A stretch of 64,000 bases of DNA, taken from assembly GCF_000949475.1 (NCBI RefSeq), contig NZ_JRHC01000001.1, positions 2,170,001-2,234,000 on the forward strand. Direction: 5' to 3'. This DNA comes from Draconibacterium sediminis (GTDB lineage Bacteria; Bacteroidota; Bacteroidia; Bacteroidales; Prolixibacteraceae). The notes beneath the pieces are model-generated. The model saw only the letters and a program-made list of their open reading frames with translations, was not told the origin of the DNA and did not search any database. A program made the translations under genes and the position numbers. Below are positions 43,503 through 52,771 of the stretch, one piece after another; the first letter of the stretch is position 1, and each line of letters opens with the position of its first letter.

Positions 43503-43812
43503 GTCTATAATTTTAAGGTTACTAATTTTAAGCCTGCACAGCATCATACAACCCGGAATTTCAAGTTGAAATTGAGTTGTTTTTTGTTGCTGAAATTAAT
43601 CTGTCTATACCTGTTTTAGATTTTTATTGCTGTCTGTTTTTATAAAAATCTGTCGTAAAAGTATTAATTAACATGAAAATGGCTACTATTTGTGGAATAA
43701 TGAAAGTAATTTGAAGTATTAATTAACAAACTGATAATATTTTTGTGTTTTTTGTAAGTCTGGACTTCTTTGTTGTGATTTTGTTACTATATTGTATTTC
43801 CGCTTACTTTAC

Positions 43813-43844
43813 TTTGAAATAATGTTAGTTTTTTGATACTTTTG
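43813..43844 (+). promoter_or_regulatory. Promoter of the second Lrp-type gene (TTTG / TACTTTTG)
   Basis: TTTG at 43813-43816 and TACTTTTG at 43837-43844 have a 20-bp spacer and lie 16 bp before the ATG. The remainder of the divergent gap 43503-43860 is very AT-rich and should hold the amtB promoter; no further clear site is seen. Confidence 0.65.
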
Positions 43845-43860
43845 TAGAAAATTGTTAAAG

Positions 43861-44328
43861 ATGACTTTAAGGAATAACTTAGACGACTGGGATTTAAAAA
43901 TTCTGGATATAATTACCAAAAACGCAAGGATACCTTTTAAAGATGTTGCAAAAGAAGTAGGTATTTCACGTGCGGCTGTGCATCAACGTGTTAACCGAAT
44001 GGTAGATTTGGAAGTGATCGTTGGATCGGGCTATCACATCAATCCTAAAAAGGTTGATTTCAAAACCTGCACCTACATCGGTATTTTCCTCGAAAAAGGA
44101 GGTCTTTTCAGCGAAGTGGTAAAAGGGTTGGAAGAAATTCCTGAGATCGTTGAATGTCATTACACCACCGGAGCATACGCTATTTTTATTAAAGTTTACG
44201 CCAAAGATAATGAGCACTTAAAAAATATCTTAAGCGGAAAAATTCAAAAAATTGGTGGTGTTGCCAGTACCGAAACTTTTATTTCTCTTGAAGAATCCTT
44301 TAAGCGCACGATTCCTGTTCAGGCCTGA
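43861..44328 (+). CDS. Lrp/AsnC family transcriptional regulator (paralogue)
   Basis: 155 aa from ATG 43861; an in-frame TTG at 43852 is less likely. The winged helix (LDIITKNARIPFKDVAKEVGISRAAVHQRVNRM) and RAM domain (EIVECHYTTGAYAIFIKVYA) closely resemble the gene at 41639. It is divergent from amtB across a 358-bp gap, a common layout for a local regulator. Its last 10 bp overlap the convergent rlmB gene, so both stops lie in the shared sequence. Confidence 0.93.
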   Translation: MTLRNNLDDWDLKILDIITKNARIPFKDVAKEVGISRAAVHQRVNRMVDLEVIVGSGYHINPKKVDFKTCTYIGIFLEKGGLFSEVVKGLEEIPEIVECHYTTGAYAIFIKVYAKDNEHLKNILSGKIQKIGGVASTETFISLEESFKRTIPVQA

Positions 44329-45077
44329 GTTCGTTGCCTGACTGCCTCGTAAATCATTAAAGCAGCAGATACCGAAACATTTAACGATTCAATCTGTCCT
44401 AAGATTGGAATTTTTAATTGTTCATCGGCAAGTTTCAGAATTTGAGCAGAAACACCCGTGTCTTCTGAGCCCATAACAATGGCCAGTGGCGATTTCATTT
44501 CGGCATTGGTGTATAGTTTGTCGCCTTTTTCGGTGGCAGCAACTACTTTAATGCCCGAGTCCTTCAGAAACCGGACCGTATGGTACAGGTTATTGGTTTT
44601 GCAAATTGGAATGTTATGAATAGCTCCTGCCGATGTTTTAACAGCATCGGCACCAATACGCGCCATGCCTTTTTCGGGAATAATAATTGCCTGTACCCCG
44701 GCACATTCGGCCGATCGGGCAATGGCGCCAAAGTTACGCACGTCGGTAATCTGATCTAAAACAAGCAGGAGGGGAGTTTTTCCTTCTTCGAAAATTCCCG
44801 GAATTACTGTTTCAACATTGTCAAACTCAATAGGCGAAACAAACGCCAGCACTCCCTGGTGATTTTTTCGAGTAATACGGTTTATTTTCTCGATAGGAAC
44901 GTATTGTACGCCAATCTCGTTTTCTTTAATCAGTTCTTGCAGTTCGGTGATCAGTTCGTTTCGCAAGCCTTTTTTTATCAGGATTCTGTCAATTGTTTTG
45001 CCTTTTTTAATGGCTTCGATAATCGCTCTTGTTCCAAACAGAAAATCCTCTTTATCTATTCCTTTTTGTCTCATCAT
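44319..45077 (-). CDS. rlmB: 23S rRNA (guanosine-2'-O)-methyltransferase RlmB (SpoU family)
   Basis: 252 aa from the ATG at 45077. The N-terminal substrate-binding domain starts FLFGTRAIIEAIKKGKTIDRI; the SPOUT catalytic knot has LLVLDQITDVRNFGAIARSAE, IIPEKGMARIGADAVKTSAGA, LAIVMGSEDTG and the SLNVSVSAALMIYE motif. It 2'-O-methylates a 23S rRNA guanosine (G2251 type in E. coli). A longer frame overlapping the ABC-F gene is not preferred. It lies 7 bp downstream of the ABC-F gene and is probably co-transcribed. Confidence 0.93.
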   Translation of the reverse strand: MMRQKGIDKEDFLFGTRAIIEAIKKGKTIDRILIKKGLRNELITELQELIKENEIGVQYVPIEKINRITRKNHQGVLAFVSPIEFDNVETVIPGIFEEGKTPLLLVLDQITDVRNFGAIARSAECAGVQAIIIPEKGMARIGADAVKTSAGAIHNIPICKTNNLYHTVRFLKDSGIKVVAATEKGDKLYTNAEMKSPLAIVMGSEDTGVSAQILKLADEQLKIPILGQIESLNVSVSAALMIYEAVRQRTQA

Positions 45078-45084
45078 TTTTAAT

Positions 45085-47031
45085 TTACCAGGTTTTTTTA
45101 GCCTTCCAGTTTTCCAGCTCTTCGTGGGCATTTTCCCAGTCAAGCATACTTTGTTCCAGGTTCGATTTTAATTGCTCGTATTGCTCAAAAACCGAGTGAT
45201 CGTCGATATCCCCGGGATTGGCAAGTAACTTGTCCATTTCTTCTATTTCGGCCTCCAGTTCTGCTATTTTTTCTTCGGTTTGAGCTACGCTTTTCTCCAT
45301 TCGCGAAATGGTGCGGTTGATCTCCTTTTTTTCATCGAACGACAGCTCATCGTTTTGTTTATCCGAAGTTACAACTTTTGCGGCTTTTGTATTCTTTTTC
45401 TTGCTTTCCAACTCTTTCATCGACTCCATTTTCTTTCGGTACAGAAAATCGAAAATGCCGCCCAAATGTTGTTTTGCCTTTTTATTTCTGAATTCATAAA
45501 TACAATTCACTAAACCATCCAGAAAATCACGGTCGTGCGAAACCACCAACACGGTTCCCGAAAAATTGGCCAGTGCGTTTTTTAGAATCTCTTTCGAGCG
45601 CATGTCGAGGTGGTTGGTGGGCTCATCCAGAATAAGAAAGTTAACCGGCTCAAGCATCAAACGAATCATTGCCAGTCGCGACTTTTCACCCCCACTTAAT
45701 ACTTTAACTTTTTTTTCGATGTCTTCGCCACGGAATAAAAACGCGGCAAGAATATCCCTAATCTTTGTGCGGATATCGCCAACAGCAATTTCATCTATGG
45801 TTTCAAAAACCGTAAGTTCGCCATTTAGCAGTTGCGCCTGATTTTGGGCAAAGTAGCCAATTTTTACATTGTGCCCCAATTTCATTGTTCCACCGTGTTC
45901 CAGCTCGCTCATGATAATCCGGGCAAGCGTTGTTTTGCCTTCTCCGTTACGGCCAACAAACGCTATCTTTTCACCATTTTCGATAGTGAGGTTGATATCA
46001 TCGAGCACGTGCAACGAATCGTAATATTTGCTGATATGTTTGGCTTCAACCACGACGCGACCCGAGCGTGGTGCCGGTGGGAAATTGATTTTCAGAGCTG
46101 AGTTATCTTCTTCTTCAATTTCAATCCTGTCCAGTTTTTCCAACTGTTTTACCCGCGACTGCACCTGCACTGCTTTTGATGATTTGTATCGGAACCGTTC
46201 AATAAAACGTTCGGTATCTTCAATCATTTTTTGCTGGTTGGTGTAAGCTGCCAAATTAATCTCGCGCTGTTCGGCTTTCCAGTCCATGAAACGGCTGTAA
46301 TTCATTTTCTGGTCGGTAATTTTGCCGAGTGAAATTTCGATGGTGCGGTTACAAACGGCATCCAGAAAAGCTTTATCGTGCGAAACCAGGATAACGGCTC
46401 CGCTGTATGTTTTCAGAAAATCTTCCAGCCACTGAATCGATTCGATATCAAGGTGGTTGGTAGGCTCATCCAATAAAAATACATCGGGCTTTTTTAGCAG
46501 CAATTTTGCCAGCTCAACACGCATACGCCAGCCTCCGCTGAATTCGGAGGTCATCCGGTCGAAATCAGTTCTTTCGAAACCAAGTCCCATAAGCGTTTGC
46601 TCGAGCTCGGCTTCGTAGTTATCGCCACCCAAAAGCTGGTAACGCTCGTTGTATTCGGTAATCAGGTCGAGTTTCTTTAAATAGTCATCAGAATGATAAT
46701 CTTCGCTTTCGGCAATTTCCTGGTTTAGGTGCGCTATTTTCTTTTCAATAGCTAAAAGTTCCTCAAAAGCCTGTGTGACTTCATTTTTCAGTGTGCGCGT
46801 ATCCGAAACCACCATTTGCTGAGGTAAATAACCAACGCTTGTTTCTTTCGGAACGGCTACTACACCTGCCGTTGGATTTTCTATGCCTGTAATAATTTTT
46901 AGCAGTGTACTTTTTCCGGCACCGTTTTTACCAATCAGTCCAATTCGGTCTTTTGGGTTAACCAGAAAACTGATTTCTTTAAACAGTTCGAAACCGCCAA
47001 AACTGAGATTTATTTTATCTATCGATATCAT
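45085..47031 (-). CDS. ABC-F family ATPase (ribosome-associated type)
   Basis: 648 aa from the ATG at 47031. Two ABC domains: Walker A GLIGKNGAGKST and FVGRNGEGKTT, signatures SEFSGGWRMRVELA and KVLSGGEKSRLAMI, Walker B VFLLDEPTNHLD and FLILDEPTNHLD. The linker between them (about 240-320) is the P-site tRNA-interaction type, and the C-terminal about 100 residues form a coiled coil. No membrane segments, so it is a translation factor rather than a transporter. Pairing with rlmB supports a ribosome role. An ATG three codons upstream is possible. Confidence 0.93.
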   Translation of the reverse strand: MISIDKINLSFGGFELFKEISFLVNPKDRIGLIGKNGAGKSTLLKIITGIENPTAGVVAVPKETSVGYLPQQMVVSDTRTLKNEVTQAFEELLAIEKKIAHLNQEIAESEDYHSDDYLKKLDLITEYNERYQLLGGDNYEAELEQTLMGLGFERTDFDRMTSEFSGGWRMRVELAKLLLKKPDVFLLDEPTNHLDIESIQWLEDFLKTYSGAVILVSHDKAFLDAVCNRTIEISLGKITDQKMNYSRFMDWKAEQREINLAAYTNQQKMIEDTERFIERFRYKSSKAVQVQSRVKQLEKLDRIEIEEEDNSALKINFPPAPRSGRVVVEAKHISKYYDSLHVLDDINLTIENGEKIAFVGRNGEGKTTLARIIMSELEHGGTMKLGHNVKIGYFAQNQAQLLNGELTVFETIDEIAVGDIRTKIRDILAAFLFRGEDIEKKVKVLSGGEKSRLAMIRLMLEPVNFLILDEPTNHLDMRSKEILKNALANFSGTVLVVSHDRDFLDGLVNCIYEFRNKKAKQHLGGIFDFLYRKKMESMKELESKKKNTKAAKVVTSDKQNDELSFDEKKEINRTISRMEKSVAQTEEKIAELEAEIEEMDKLLANPGDIDDHSVFEQYEQLKSNLEQSMLDWENAHEELENWKAKKTW

Positions 47032-47497
47032 TCTGTACAAAAATTGCCCAAAGATAATTATTTCGCACAGACAGGGTAGTGCAAAAACAGGTGTGAGATT
47101 TCTTGATATTACTTTGTTTACCTATCTCAAAAAATAAGTTGGATTTAAAGGGGATTTTCTATGTTTTGTTTTGAAGTTTGGCGTGATAAAATACGCAAGT
47201 GTAAAGTAAATTATCGAGTGTGCTAAATTGAAAAGAGCATTATTTAATGGAGTAAAGAAAGAATTTCTGAAAAAATACTATTTGGTGTTTTAATGATTAA
47301 TCCGTAACTTGTATGGTGTAACTAAAAAGATAAATTATAAGGGTAGAATATGCATCTTGATTGGTTTATGTTAAGGGGTTTGTAAAATTATCAATCATCT
47401 TCAAAAAAAAGCGTCCATAAATGTTCTACCCTTTATTCTGAAACTACAACCGAAATTATATACAAGTTAATTCTCGTCTACAAAAATTAGTGGTATC
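47032..47497. other. AT-rich intergenic region, no gene seen
   Basis: The 466 bp upstream of the ABC-F gene are AT-rich, with no open frame that has a start signal. A terminator at 47498 on the + strand without any upstream gene raises the possibility of a short non-coding transcript. Nothing else is supported. Confidence 0.4.
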
Positions 47498-47529
47498 AAA
47501 AAAGAGCTTCAGCTGGATAGCTCTTTTTT
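47498..47529 (+). terminator. Orphan intrinsic terminator
   Basis: AAAAAAGAGCT pairs with AGCTCTTTTTT around a 10-nt loop. It has no obvious + strand gene upstream within 450 bp. Confidence 0.8.
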
Positions 47530-47588
47530 GTTGTTTAATTATCTATCGAATTACAAAAATTGCCTGGTTTGAGTTTAGGGCTTAAACA

Positions 47589-47622
47589 GAAAAAGGAGCC
47601 CGGTAATTACCAGACTCCTTTC
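47589..47622 (-). terminator. tRNA terminator (minus strand)
   Basis: On the minus strand AAAGGAGTCTGG-TAATTA-CCGGGCTCCTTTTT is a hairpin with a T run directly after the tRNA 3' fragment at 47630-47671, where the terminator of the original tRNA gene is expected. Confidence 0.8.
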
Positions 47623-47629
47623 GTTTTAG

Positions 47630-47671
47630 TAGCGAGAGGCGGGCTTGAACCGCCGACCTCATGATTATGAA
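47630..47671 (-). pseudogene. 3' half of tRNA-Met(CAT): attachment-site remnant
   Basis: Read on the minus strand it gives the anticodon loop TTCATAA, 3' anticodon stem, variable loop, T arm GGCGGTTCAAGCCCGCC and acceptor 3' strand TCTCGCT plus A. The 5' half (acceptor 5' strand, D arm, 5' anticodon stem) is missing: bases beyond 47671 are unrelated AT-rich DNA. Together with the integrase gene 180 bp away this is the classic signature of an element integrated at a tRNA gene, leaving a truncated copy at one end. Confidence 0.88.
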
Positions 47672-47852
47672 TTAGAAATCTTGGGTTTTCTTTAATTTTT
47701 ATGAATTTGTAAATGTTTGATAACATATTGCATTATAGTTAGTTGTGTGTCTTGTTTGGTAATTTTTATTTTGTTGCTTTTGGATATAATCGTTAAGTTT
47801 GTGTGCAAATTGTGTGCAAATTATTTGATTTGTACACGAAAAATTTATTTCG

Positions 47853-49082
47853 ATGTTTAGCTATTCAAACAATGGTATTACCATAGCATCAATCTTAGAT
47901 CAAAGAAGGGAATTAAAGGAACAAACTTACCCTATAAAGATACGAGTAACTTTTAAAAGAAGAAGAGTTTATTATTCAACTGGCAAAAGTTTAAGTAAAA
48001 CCGATTGGGAAAAGTTACCGATAACCAAAAGCAAAAAACAGATCTTGTTAAAAACTGATGTTCAACATTCTTTTGATAAAGTTAAGTCGGCAGTTGTGAA
48101 ATTGGAACGTGATGATAAATTTTCTTTTATAGTCTTAAATAATTATTTAGGAAACGGTGTTGGTGATACCTTGAATGTTTGTTTTAAAACAAAGTTGGAT
48201 TCATTGCTTCAAAACGATCAGATAAATACCCACGAGTACTATAGTTATACCTTAAAAAGTATTGAAAGTTTTGCTGGAGAAAATATCCCTTTGGATCTTA
48301 TTACTCCAGAGTGGTTACAGAAATATGAAAAGTTTCTATTAAAAGAAGGAAAATCTTATACAACAATTGGAATGCGAGGTCGCGCTATTCGAACAGTCTT
48401 GAATAGTGCGAAAGAAATAGGATTAATAAAGGAGAGCCAATATCCTTTTGGCCGGGGTAAATATAAAATACCAACAGGTAAAGGGCGTAAATTGGCTTTA
48501 AATCTGGAGCAGATTAAGAACCTTATTACTTATACTGATGGTAGCGAAGCAACTGAGCACTATCGTGACTTATGGTTCTTTTCCTATCTCTGTAACGGAA
48601 TCAATTTTGCTGATCTGATTACCTTAAAATATTCCAATATTAAAAATGACGAACTATATTTTATACGATCAAAAACAATCAAAACAGCAAGGGTTAAAAA
48701 AGATATTTGTGCAGTAATTACACCCGAGATGCAAGCAATAATGGACAGGTGGGGAACGAAAGATGTAAATCCTGATAATTACATATTTGGCTTTTTAAAA
48801 GGAGGTGAAACTCCTTTAGAAATAAAGAAAAGAACCCGGGATGTAATCAGTAATTGCAACAGGCGGCTAAGAAAGATTGGTAAAGCATTGAATATTGCTG
48901 GGCTTAGCACCTACACGGCCCGCCATTCTTATGCCACAGTACTTAAAAGATCGGGTGCAAACATTGCTTATATCTCAGAAAGTTTGGGCCATAAGGACCT
49001 GAGGACAACAGAAAACTATCTGGCTTCCTTTGAAAAAGAGGAACGGATGAAGAATGCCAGTCTATTAACTCAGTTTGAATAA
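47853..49082 (+). CDS. Tyrosine-type site-specific integrase
   Basis: 409 aa. An N-terminal arm-binding region and SAM-like core-binding domain (about 100-200) precede the catalytic domain with YTARHSYATVLKRSGANIAYIS (box II HxxR) and SLGHKDLRTTENYLASF (His and nucleophile Tyr). At the usual box I Arg position I read LCNGINFADL with Asn, a variant I have seen in Bacteroidota integrases. It is adjacent to the tRNA-Met fragment and oriented away from it, so it most likely integrated this element. Confidence 0.93.
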   Translation: MFSYSNNGITIASILDQRRELKEQTYPIKIRVTFKRRRVYYSTGKSLSKTDWEKLPITKSKKQILLKTDVQHSFDKVKSAVVKLERDDKFSFIVLNNYLGNGVGDTLNVCFKTKLDSLLQNDQINTHEYYSYTLKSIESFAGENIPLDLITPEWLQKYEKFLLKEGKSYTTIGMRGRAIRTVLNSAKEIGLIKESQYPFGRGKYKIPTGKGRKLALNLEQIKNLITYTDGSEATEHYRDLWFFSYLCNGINFADLITLKYSNIKNDELYFIRSKTIKTARVKKDICAVITPEMQAIMDRWGTKDVNPDNYIFGFLKGGETPLEIKKRTRDVISNCNRRLRKIGKALNIAGLSTYTARHSYATVLKRSGANIAYISESLGHKDLRTTENYLASFEKEERMKNASLLTQFE

Positions 49083-49301
49083 ATTTTGTCATATATTTAT
49101 ATTATATCTATGGCCTATCCCATACAAGCTAGTGCCTAAGATTTGGGCATTGGGAAGTATATGTCGCACCGATGAGGTAGGAAGTATTAGTATGCCAGAT
49201 CTAAAACGTAAATAAAACGCGAAAAAGAAGAAATTATAATTGTCGTGACAGTACTACGTCAATTTAAAGAATAACTAAAAACAAAAGCTTTAGATAAACT
49301 T
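49083..49301. other. Intergenic region between integrase and HTH gene
   Basis: The gap from the integrase stop to the TTAGAC cluster holds no gene I can support. Nothing besides AT-rich sequence is evident. Confidence 0.4.
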
Positions 49302-49402
49302 TTAGACTAACTTAGACATTTAGTGTGTTTTAAATAATTGGATAACTGTAAGTTGGAATGTCTAAATCTCACTATTTAGAAATAAATTAGATATTCTTAG
49401 AC
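49302..49402. promoter_or_regulatory. Cluster of TTAGAC sites upstream of the element's first HTH gene
   Basis: TTAGAC occurs at 49302, 49312 and 49397, and its complement GTCTAA at 49360, all within 115 bp of the next gene's ATG. Repeated sites of this kind suit a regulator binding its own promoter. TTTAGACTAACTTAGACATT contains two of them in tandem, 10 bp apart. Confidence 0.5.
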
Positions 49403-49414
49403 AAAAAAAGTAGT

Positions 49415-49822
49415 ATGCCCCGTCGCAAACAATACAAAATACCAGCCAGAGAAATGGAAGTTTTTGATGCAATCGTAGCAGAATTGCAGCAAAAACCAGA
49501 ACTGGCTAATTACGATATGAACACCCTCGAAATATCGGTGAAAAAGAAAATCAATCCCCGTATTCAAAATATTGATAAAGCAATCGAAAACCTGAAAAGG
49601 TATATGGTTGTGAACAAAGAATTCATTCGAATGGTGAACGGTGAGCCGATTGTTCTGAAAAAAGATATTGCCAAAATGCTAAAGGTTTCGCGGCCAACCC
49701 TTGATAAATGGATTAAGGACGGATTTATAAGCTCTGTAAAATCTGAAGTAATGGACAATACAGAGATCTTTCCACCGGACCTGATTTTGAAACAACTTCA
49801 AAATCAAAAGAAGAAAATGTAA
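49415..49822 (+). CDS. Element-borne HTH-containing protein of unknown function
   Basis: 135 aa. The C-terminal half contains a helix-turn-helix pattern (KKDIAKMLKVSRPTLDKWIKDGFI) similar to excisionase/MerR-like DNA-binding domains; the N-terminal about 75 residues are helical and basic. I do not recognise the family. Position next to the integrase and the TTAGAC cluster suggests a recombination directionality or transfer regulator (inference). Confidence 0.6.
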   Translation: MPRRKQYKIPAREMEVFDAIVAELQQKPELANYDMNTLEISVKKKINPRIQNIDKAIENLKRYMVVNKEFIRMVNGEPIVLKKDIAKMLKVSRPTLDKWIKDGFISSVKSEVMDNTEIFPPDLILKQLQNQKKKM

Positions 49823-50043
49823 AAAAAACTTTTCAGTTTTACATCGATTAACTTTATATCGTTTTACTCCCATTCGAATTTTGCTTAACTCAACCAGAGG
49901 ATTTATTTCAATATTTAATCACTATTTACTTCTTTTTGTCTCTTTGTGTAAGGCTGTTTATCTGTTTGATTGCCAGTTGTATTCGTTTTTATTTTGCTCC
50001 TGAGTTTAATTAAAATTTAGGTGTAACCAAAAAACGGAATACT

Positions 50044-50379
50044 ATGTCAGACATTATTGTAACAACGCCCGATGAACTACGGGCAATAGTAAGTGAGGCC
50101 GTATCACAGGCGCTGCCGAAACAGGCTCCCCAACCAAAAATTGATACCATGACTTTAGACGATACTTTGAAATTGTTAAAGGAACATGGCTATCCCACGT
50201 CAAAAGCAAAAATCTACAAGTTGACTTCTACTGGTAAAATACCATGCAAAACGTATGGTAATAAGCTGGTCTTTTCGCGGAAGGAGATACTGCTGTGGGC
50301 AGAAAATCAGACAAAATCCCGACACGATTCTTCTAAAATAGATTTAACACTTGCCCGAAGTGCCAGACGAAAAATGTAA
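50044..50379 (+). CDS. Excisionase-type helix-turn-helix protein
   Basis: 111 aa. The HTH_17 type winged domain is visible at TLKLLKEHGYPTSKAKIYKLTSTGKIPCKTYGNKLVFSRKEI, preceded by an N-terminal helix (VSEAVSQALPK). Such proteins in Bacteroidota mobilizable elements act as excisionase or transfer regulators. It is immediately followed (5-bp gap) by the helicase gene, so they form an operon. Confidence 0.75.
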   Translation: MSDIIVTTPDELRAIVSEAVSQALPKQAPQPKIDTMTLDDTLKLLKEHGYPTSKAKIYKLTSTGKIPCKTYGNKLVFSRKEILLWAENQTKSRHDSSKIDLTLARSARRKM

Positions 50380-50384
50380 GCACT

Positions 50385-51596
50385 ATGAAAGACGAGACAC
50401 AAGAAAACCAAAATAGTCGCCAATACGTCCGCGTTGGAACTACTTTATATAAAATCGTTCAAAGACCGCTTATCAGTGGCGATTTTGTAGAGGAGAAAAT
50501 CCCCTGGAGTTATGAAACGCTTCGGCAGGATTTCGGGAAAAACAACCTTCCGGAAATCGATAAATACGATGGCTTTTGTATCATCCCTGACCATATTCAC
50601 TATAAGCAGGTACACGGTACATTTCTAAATCAATACGAACCACTAAATTATAAGCCAGCACCAGGTCAGTTTCCATACATCCGAATGTTTCTTAATCATA
50701 TTTTCAGAGAGCAAATTGAGCTTGGACTGGACTACATCCAGCTCCTTTACACGAAGCCAACACAAATACTGCCTATTTTGTTGCTGGTTTCCAAAGAAAG
50801 CAATACGGGAAAGACAACCTTTCTACGATTTCTGAAAATGATTTTTAGTAAAAACTCGACCTTCAACAATAACGAAGATTTTCGCAGTCAGTTTAATGCA
50901 GATTGGGCAAACCGACTTTTGATACTGGTTGATGAGTTGCTTATCAATAAAATCGAAGATACCGAGAAAATAAAAAATCTCGCAACTGCTATTGATTATA
51001 AGATGGAAGCAAAAGGCAAGGACCGGAAAGAGATTGAATTCTTTGCCAAATTTGTGCTTTGCTCCAATAAAGAACACAATCCCATCATTATCTCCAGGGA
51101 AGAAATCCGTTTTTGGATCCGAAAGGTGCATACAATAGAAAAGGACGATGTTTACCTGAAGGAGAAAATGGCTAAGGAAATTCCGTACTTCCTGCACTTT
51201 CTTCTTCACCGGGAACTTTCTACAAAAGATCAGTCACGTATGTGGTTTAGCCCCGCAGCGATAGAAACACCGGCTTTAAGAAAGGTAAAAAGATACAATG
51301 TCAATAAAGTAGAGATTGAACTGGCTACCTACTGTTACGATGTTATGGATGGTTTAGCACTGGATAAAATGTGGTTCTGTCCCAAAGACCTCACAGAGGT
51401 AATACGTGAAGCCGGTTTACGCGCAGACATTGGTTTGGTTCGTAATATTCTCAAAGACAACTGGGGGCTAAGCTCACATAAGAATAGTGAATACAGTTTT
51501 TATTATATCGACCCAAACGGAGAAATAGCTCCGGTGAAAAGAAAAGGGCGATATATGGAGATCACAATGTCTCAAATCAATAAAATCCTGTTGTAA
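50385..51596 (+). CDS. SF3/VapE-type primase-helicase for element replication
   Basis: 403 aa. The ATPase core has Walker A KESNTGKTTF and Walker B LLILVDELL; the polar helix motif with KIEDTEKIKNLATAIDYK and a sensor CSNKEH fit superfamily 3 helicases of phage and mobile-element origin. The N-terminus lacks an evident primase fold. It probably unwinds the element's origin during replication of the excised circle. An origin-like repeat cluster follows at 51640. Confidence 0.75.
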   Translation: MKDETQENQNSRQYVRVGTTLYKIVQRPLISGDFVEEKIPWSYETLRQDFGKNNLPEIDKYDGFCIIPDHIHYKQVHGTFLNQYEPLNYKPAPGQFPYIRMFLNHIFREQIELGLDYIQLLYTKPTQILPILLLVSKESNTGKTTFLRFLKMIFSKNSTFNNNEDFRSQFNADWANRLLILVDELLINKIEDTEKIKNLATAIDYKMEAKGKDRKEIEFFAKFVLCSNKEHNPIIISREEIRFWIRKVHTIEKDDVYLKEKMAKEIPYFLHFLLHRELSTKDQSRMWFSPAAIETPALRKVKRYNVNKVEIELATYCYDVMDGLALDKMWFCPKDLTEVIREAGLRADIGLVRNILKDNWGLSSHKNSEYSFYYIDPNGEIAPVKRKGRYMEITMSQINKILL

Positions 51597-51639
51597 TGTT
51601 GTGGACCTCTATGTAAGTATTTGAAATATAGTAAGTAAA

Positions 51640-51798
51640 ACATAACAACAATACTACAACAACGACACAACAAAATCTGGTTTGTTGCAAACAAATAACC
51701 ACATTCAAACTGCTTGTTGCAGACTTGTTGCTTCTGTAAGCAATTGAATCACTTTTGGTTAATCATGTTTTGCAACAAAACAACAAAAAATCAACACT
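51640..51798. other. TTGTTGC-rich repeat cluster, candidate replication origin
   Basis: Copies of TTGTTGC (51682, 51714, 51725) and GCAACAA (51772), plus AACAACA-type runs near 51645-51670 and 51778-51788, are packed into about 160 bp between the helicase and primase genes. Iteron-like, A/C versus T/G skewed. This fits a plasmid-type origin but could also be a simple A/C-rich segment. Confidence 0.45.
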
Positions 51799-51799
51799 T

Positions 51800-52693
51800 A
51801 TGGCACTGTCAGAAATAAAACAACTAAGTATCAGGGATTATCTCAATATGAATGGGATCCGGCCTAAGAAAAATTTTAATAGCTACGGTATGTATTTATG
51901 TCCATTTCGTGAAGATCAAAATGCAAGTTTAAAAGTGGATTACCAGAAAAATATCTGGTATGATTTTGGAATCAACGAAGGTGGTTCAATTATAGACCTC
52001 GTAATGAAAATGGATCGCTGTTCTTTTTCTGAAGCTGTCACCCACTTGGAAAAACTTACTACCGTGCCCAAACGGAATTATTTTTCTTTTCACCGGGAAA
52101 ATGAATTGAATAATACGAAAGGCAATGAATTGTCAATTACCGTTCGTGATGTCCGGAGCATCTCTCATCCAAAACTGGTTGACTGGGTAAATACCAGAAA
52201 GATTGATTTGTCGTTGGCAAATCTGTATTGCCGCGAAGTCCACTACCAGAACCGTGATCGGATGTACTACTCAATTGGATTTGGTAATGATAGTGGAGGT
52301 TATGAACTGAGTAGCCCTTCGAGGTTTAAAGGTTGTGTTCCTCCCAAAGAAATTTCAACTGTAAAGAATGCCAGTTATGTCTGTCTGGCTTTTGAAGGAT
52401 TTTGGGATTTTCTTGCCTACTTGACTTTACAAAAAACCGAAAAGACACCATACGATGTGGTTGTTCTAAATTCGGTGGCCAACGTCCAAAAGGCACTTCC
52501 TTTTATAAAAATGCACACCAATATCTTTGCTTATTTTGATAATGATGTAAGTGGACGAAATGCCTTTCAGAAAATTAAATCATCCTGTCCGCAAGCTCGC
52601 GATATGTCCAAACGATATTCCATTTACAAGGACCTGAATGACTATCTATGCTCCCGGATGCGGATAATAAAAGACCGGCGGCTGGGACTTTAA
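51800..52693 (+). CDS. DNA primase-like protein (CHC2 zinc finger and toprim)
   Basis: 297 aa from ATG 51800; a TTG start at 51755 is possible but less likely. The N-terminal CHC2-type finger region (SYGMYLCPFREDQNASLKV, WYDFGINEGGSIIDLV) and a toprim domain (VCLAFEGFWDFLAYLT with the acidic Glu; FAYFDNDVSGRNAF with the DxD-like pair) are visible. It would make primers for the excised element. It lies between the TTGTTGC cluster and the candidate oriT. Confidence 0.85.
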   Translation: MALSEIKQLSIRDYLNMNGIRPKKNFNSYGMYLCPFREDQNASLKVDYQKNIWYDFGINEGGSIIDLVMKMDRCSFSEAVTHLEKLTTVPKRNYFSFHRENELNNTKGNELSITVRDVRSISHPKLVDWVNTRKIDLSLANLYCREVHYQNRDRMYYSIGFGNDSGGYELSSPSRFKGCVPPKEISTVKNASYVCLAFEGFWDFLAYLTLQKTEKTPYDVVVLNSVANVQKALPFIKMHTNIFAYFDNDVSGRNAFQKIKSSCPQARDMSKRYSIYKDLNDYLCSRMRIIKDRRLGL

Positions 52694-52771
52694 TGAAGTG
52701 ATTTATGAGTTCGGAGAAATTGATTCACCGACCTGAGAAGACCTCGAAAAGTCACTAAGAAATAACTACGG

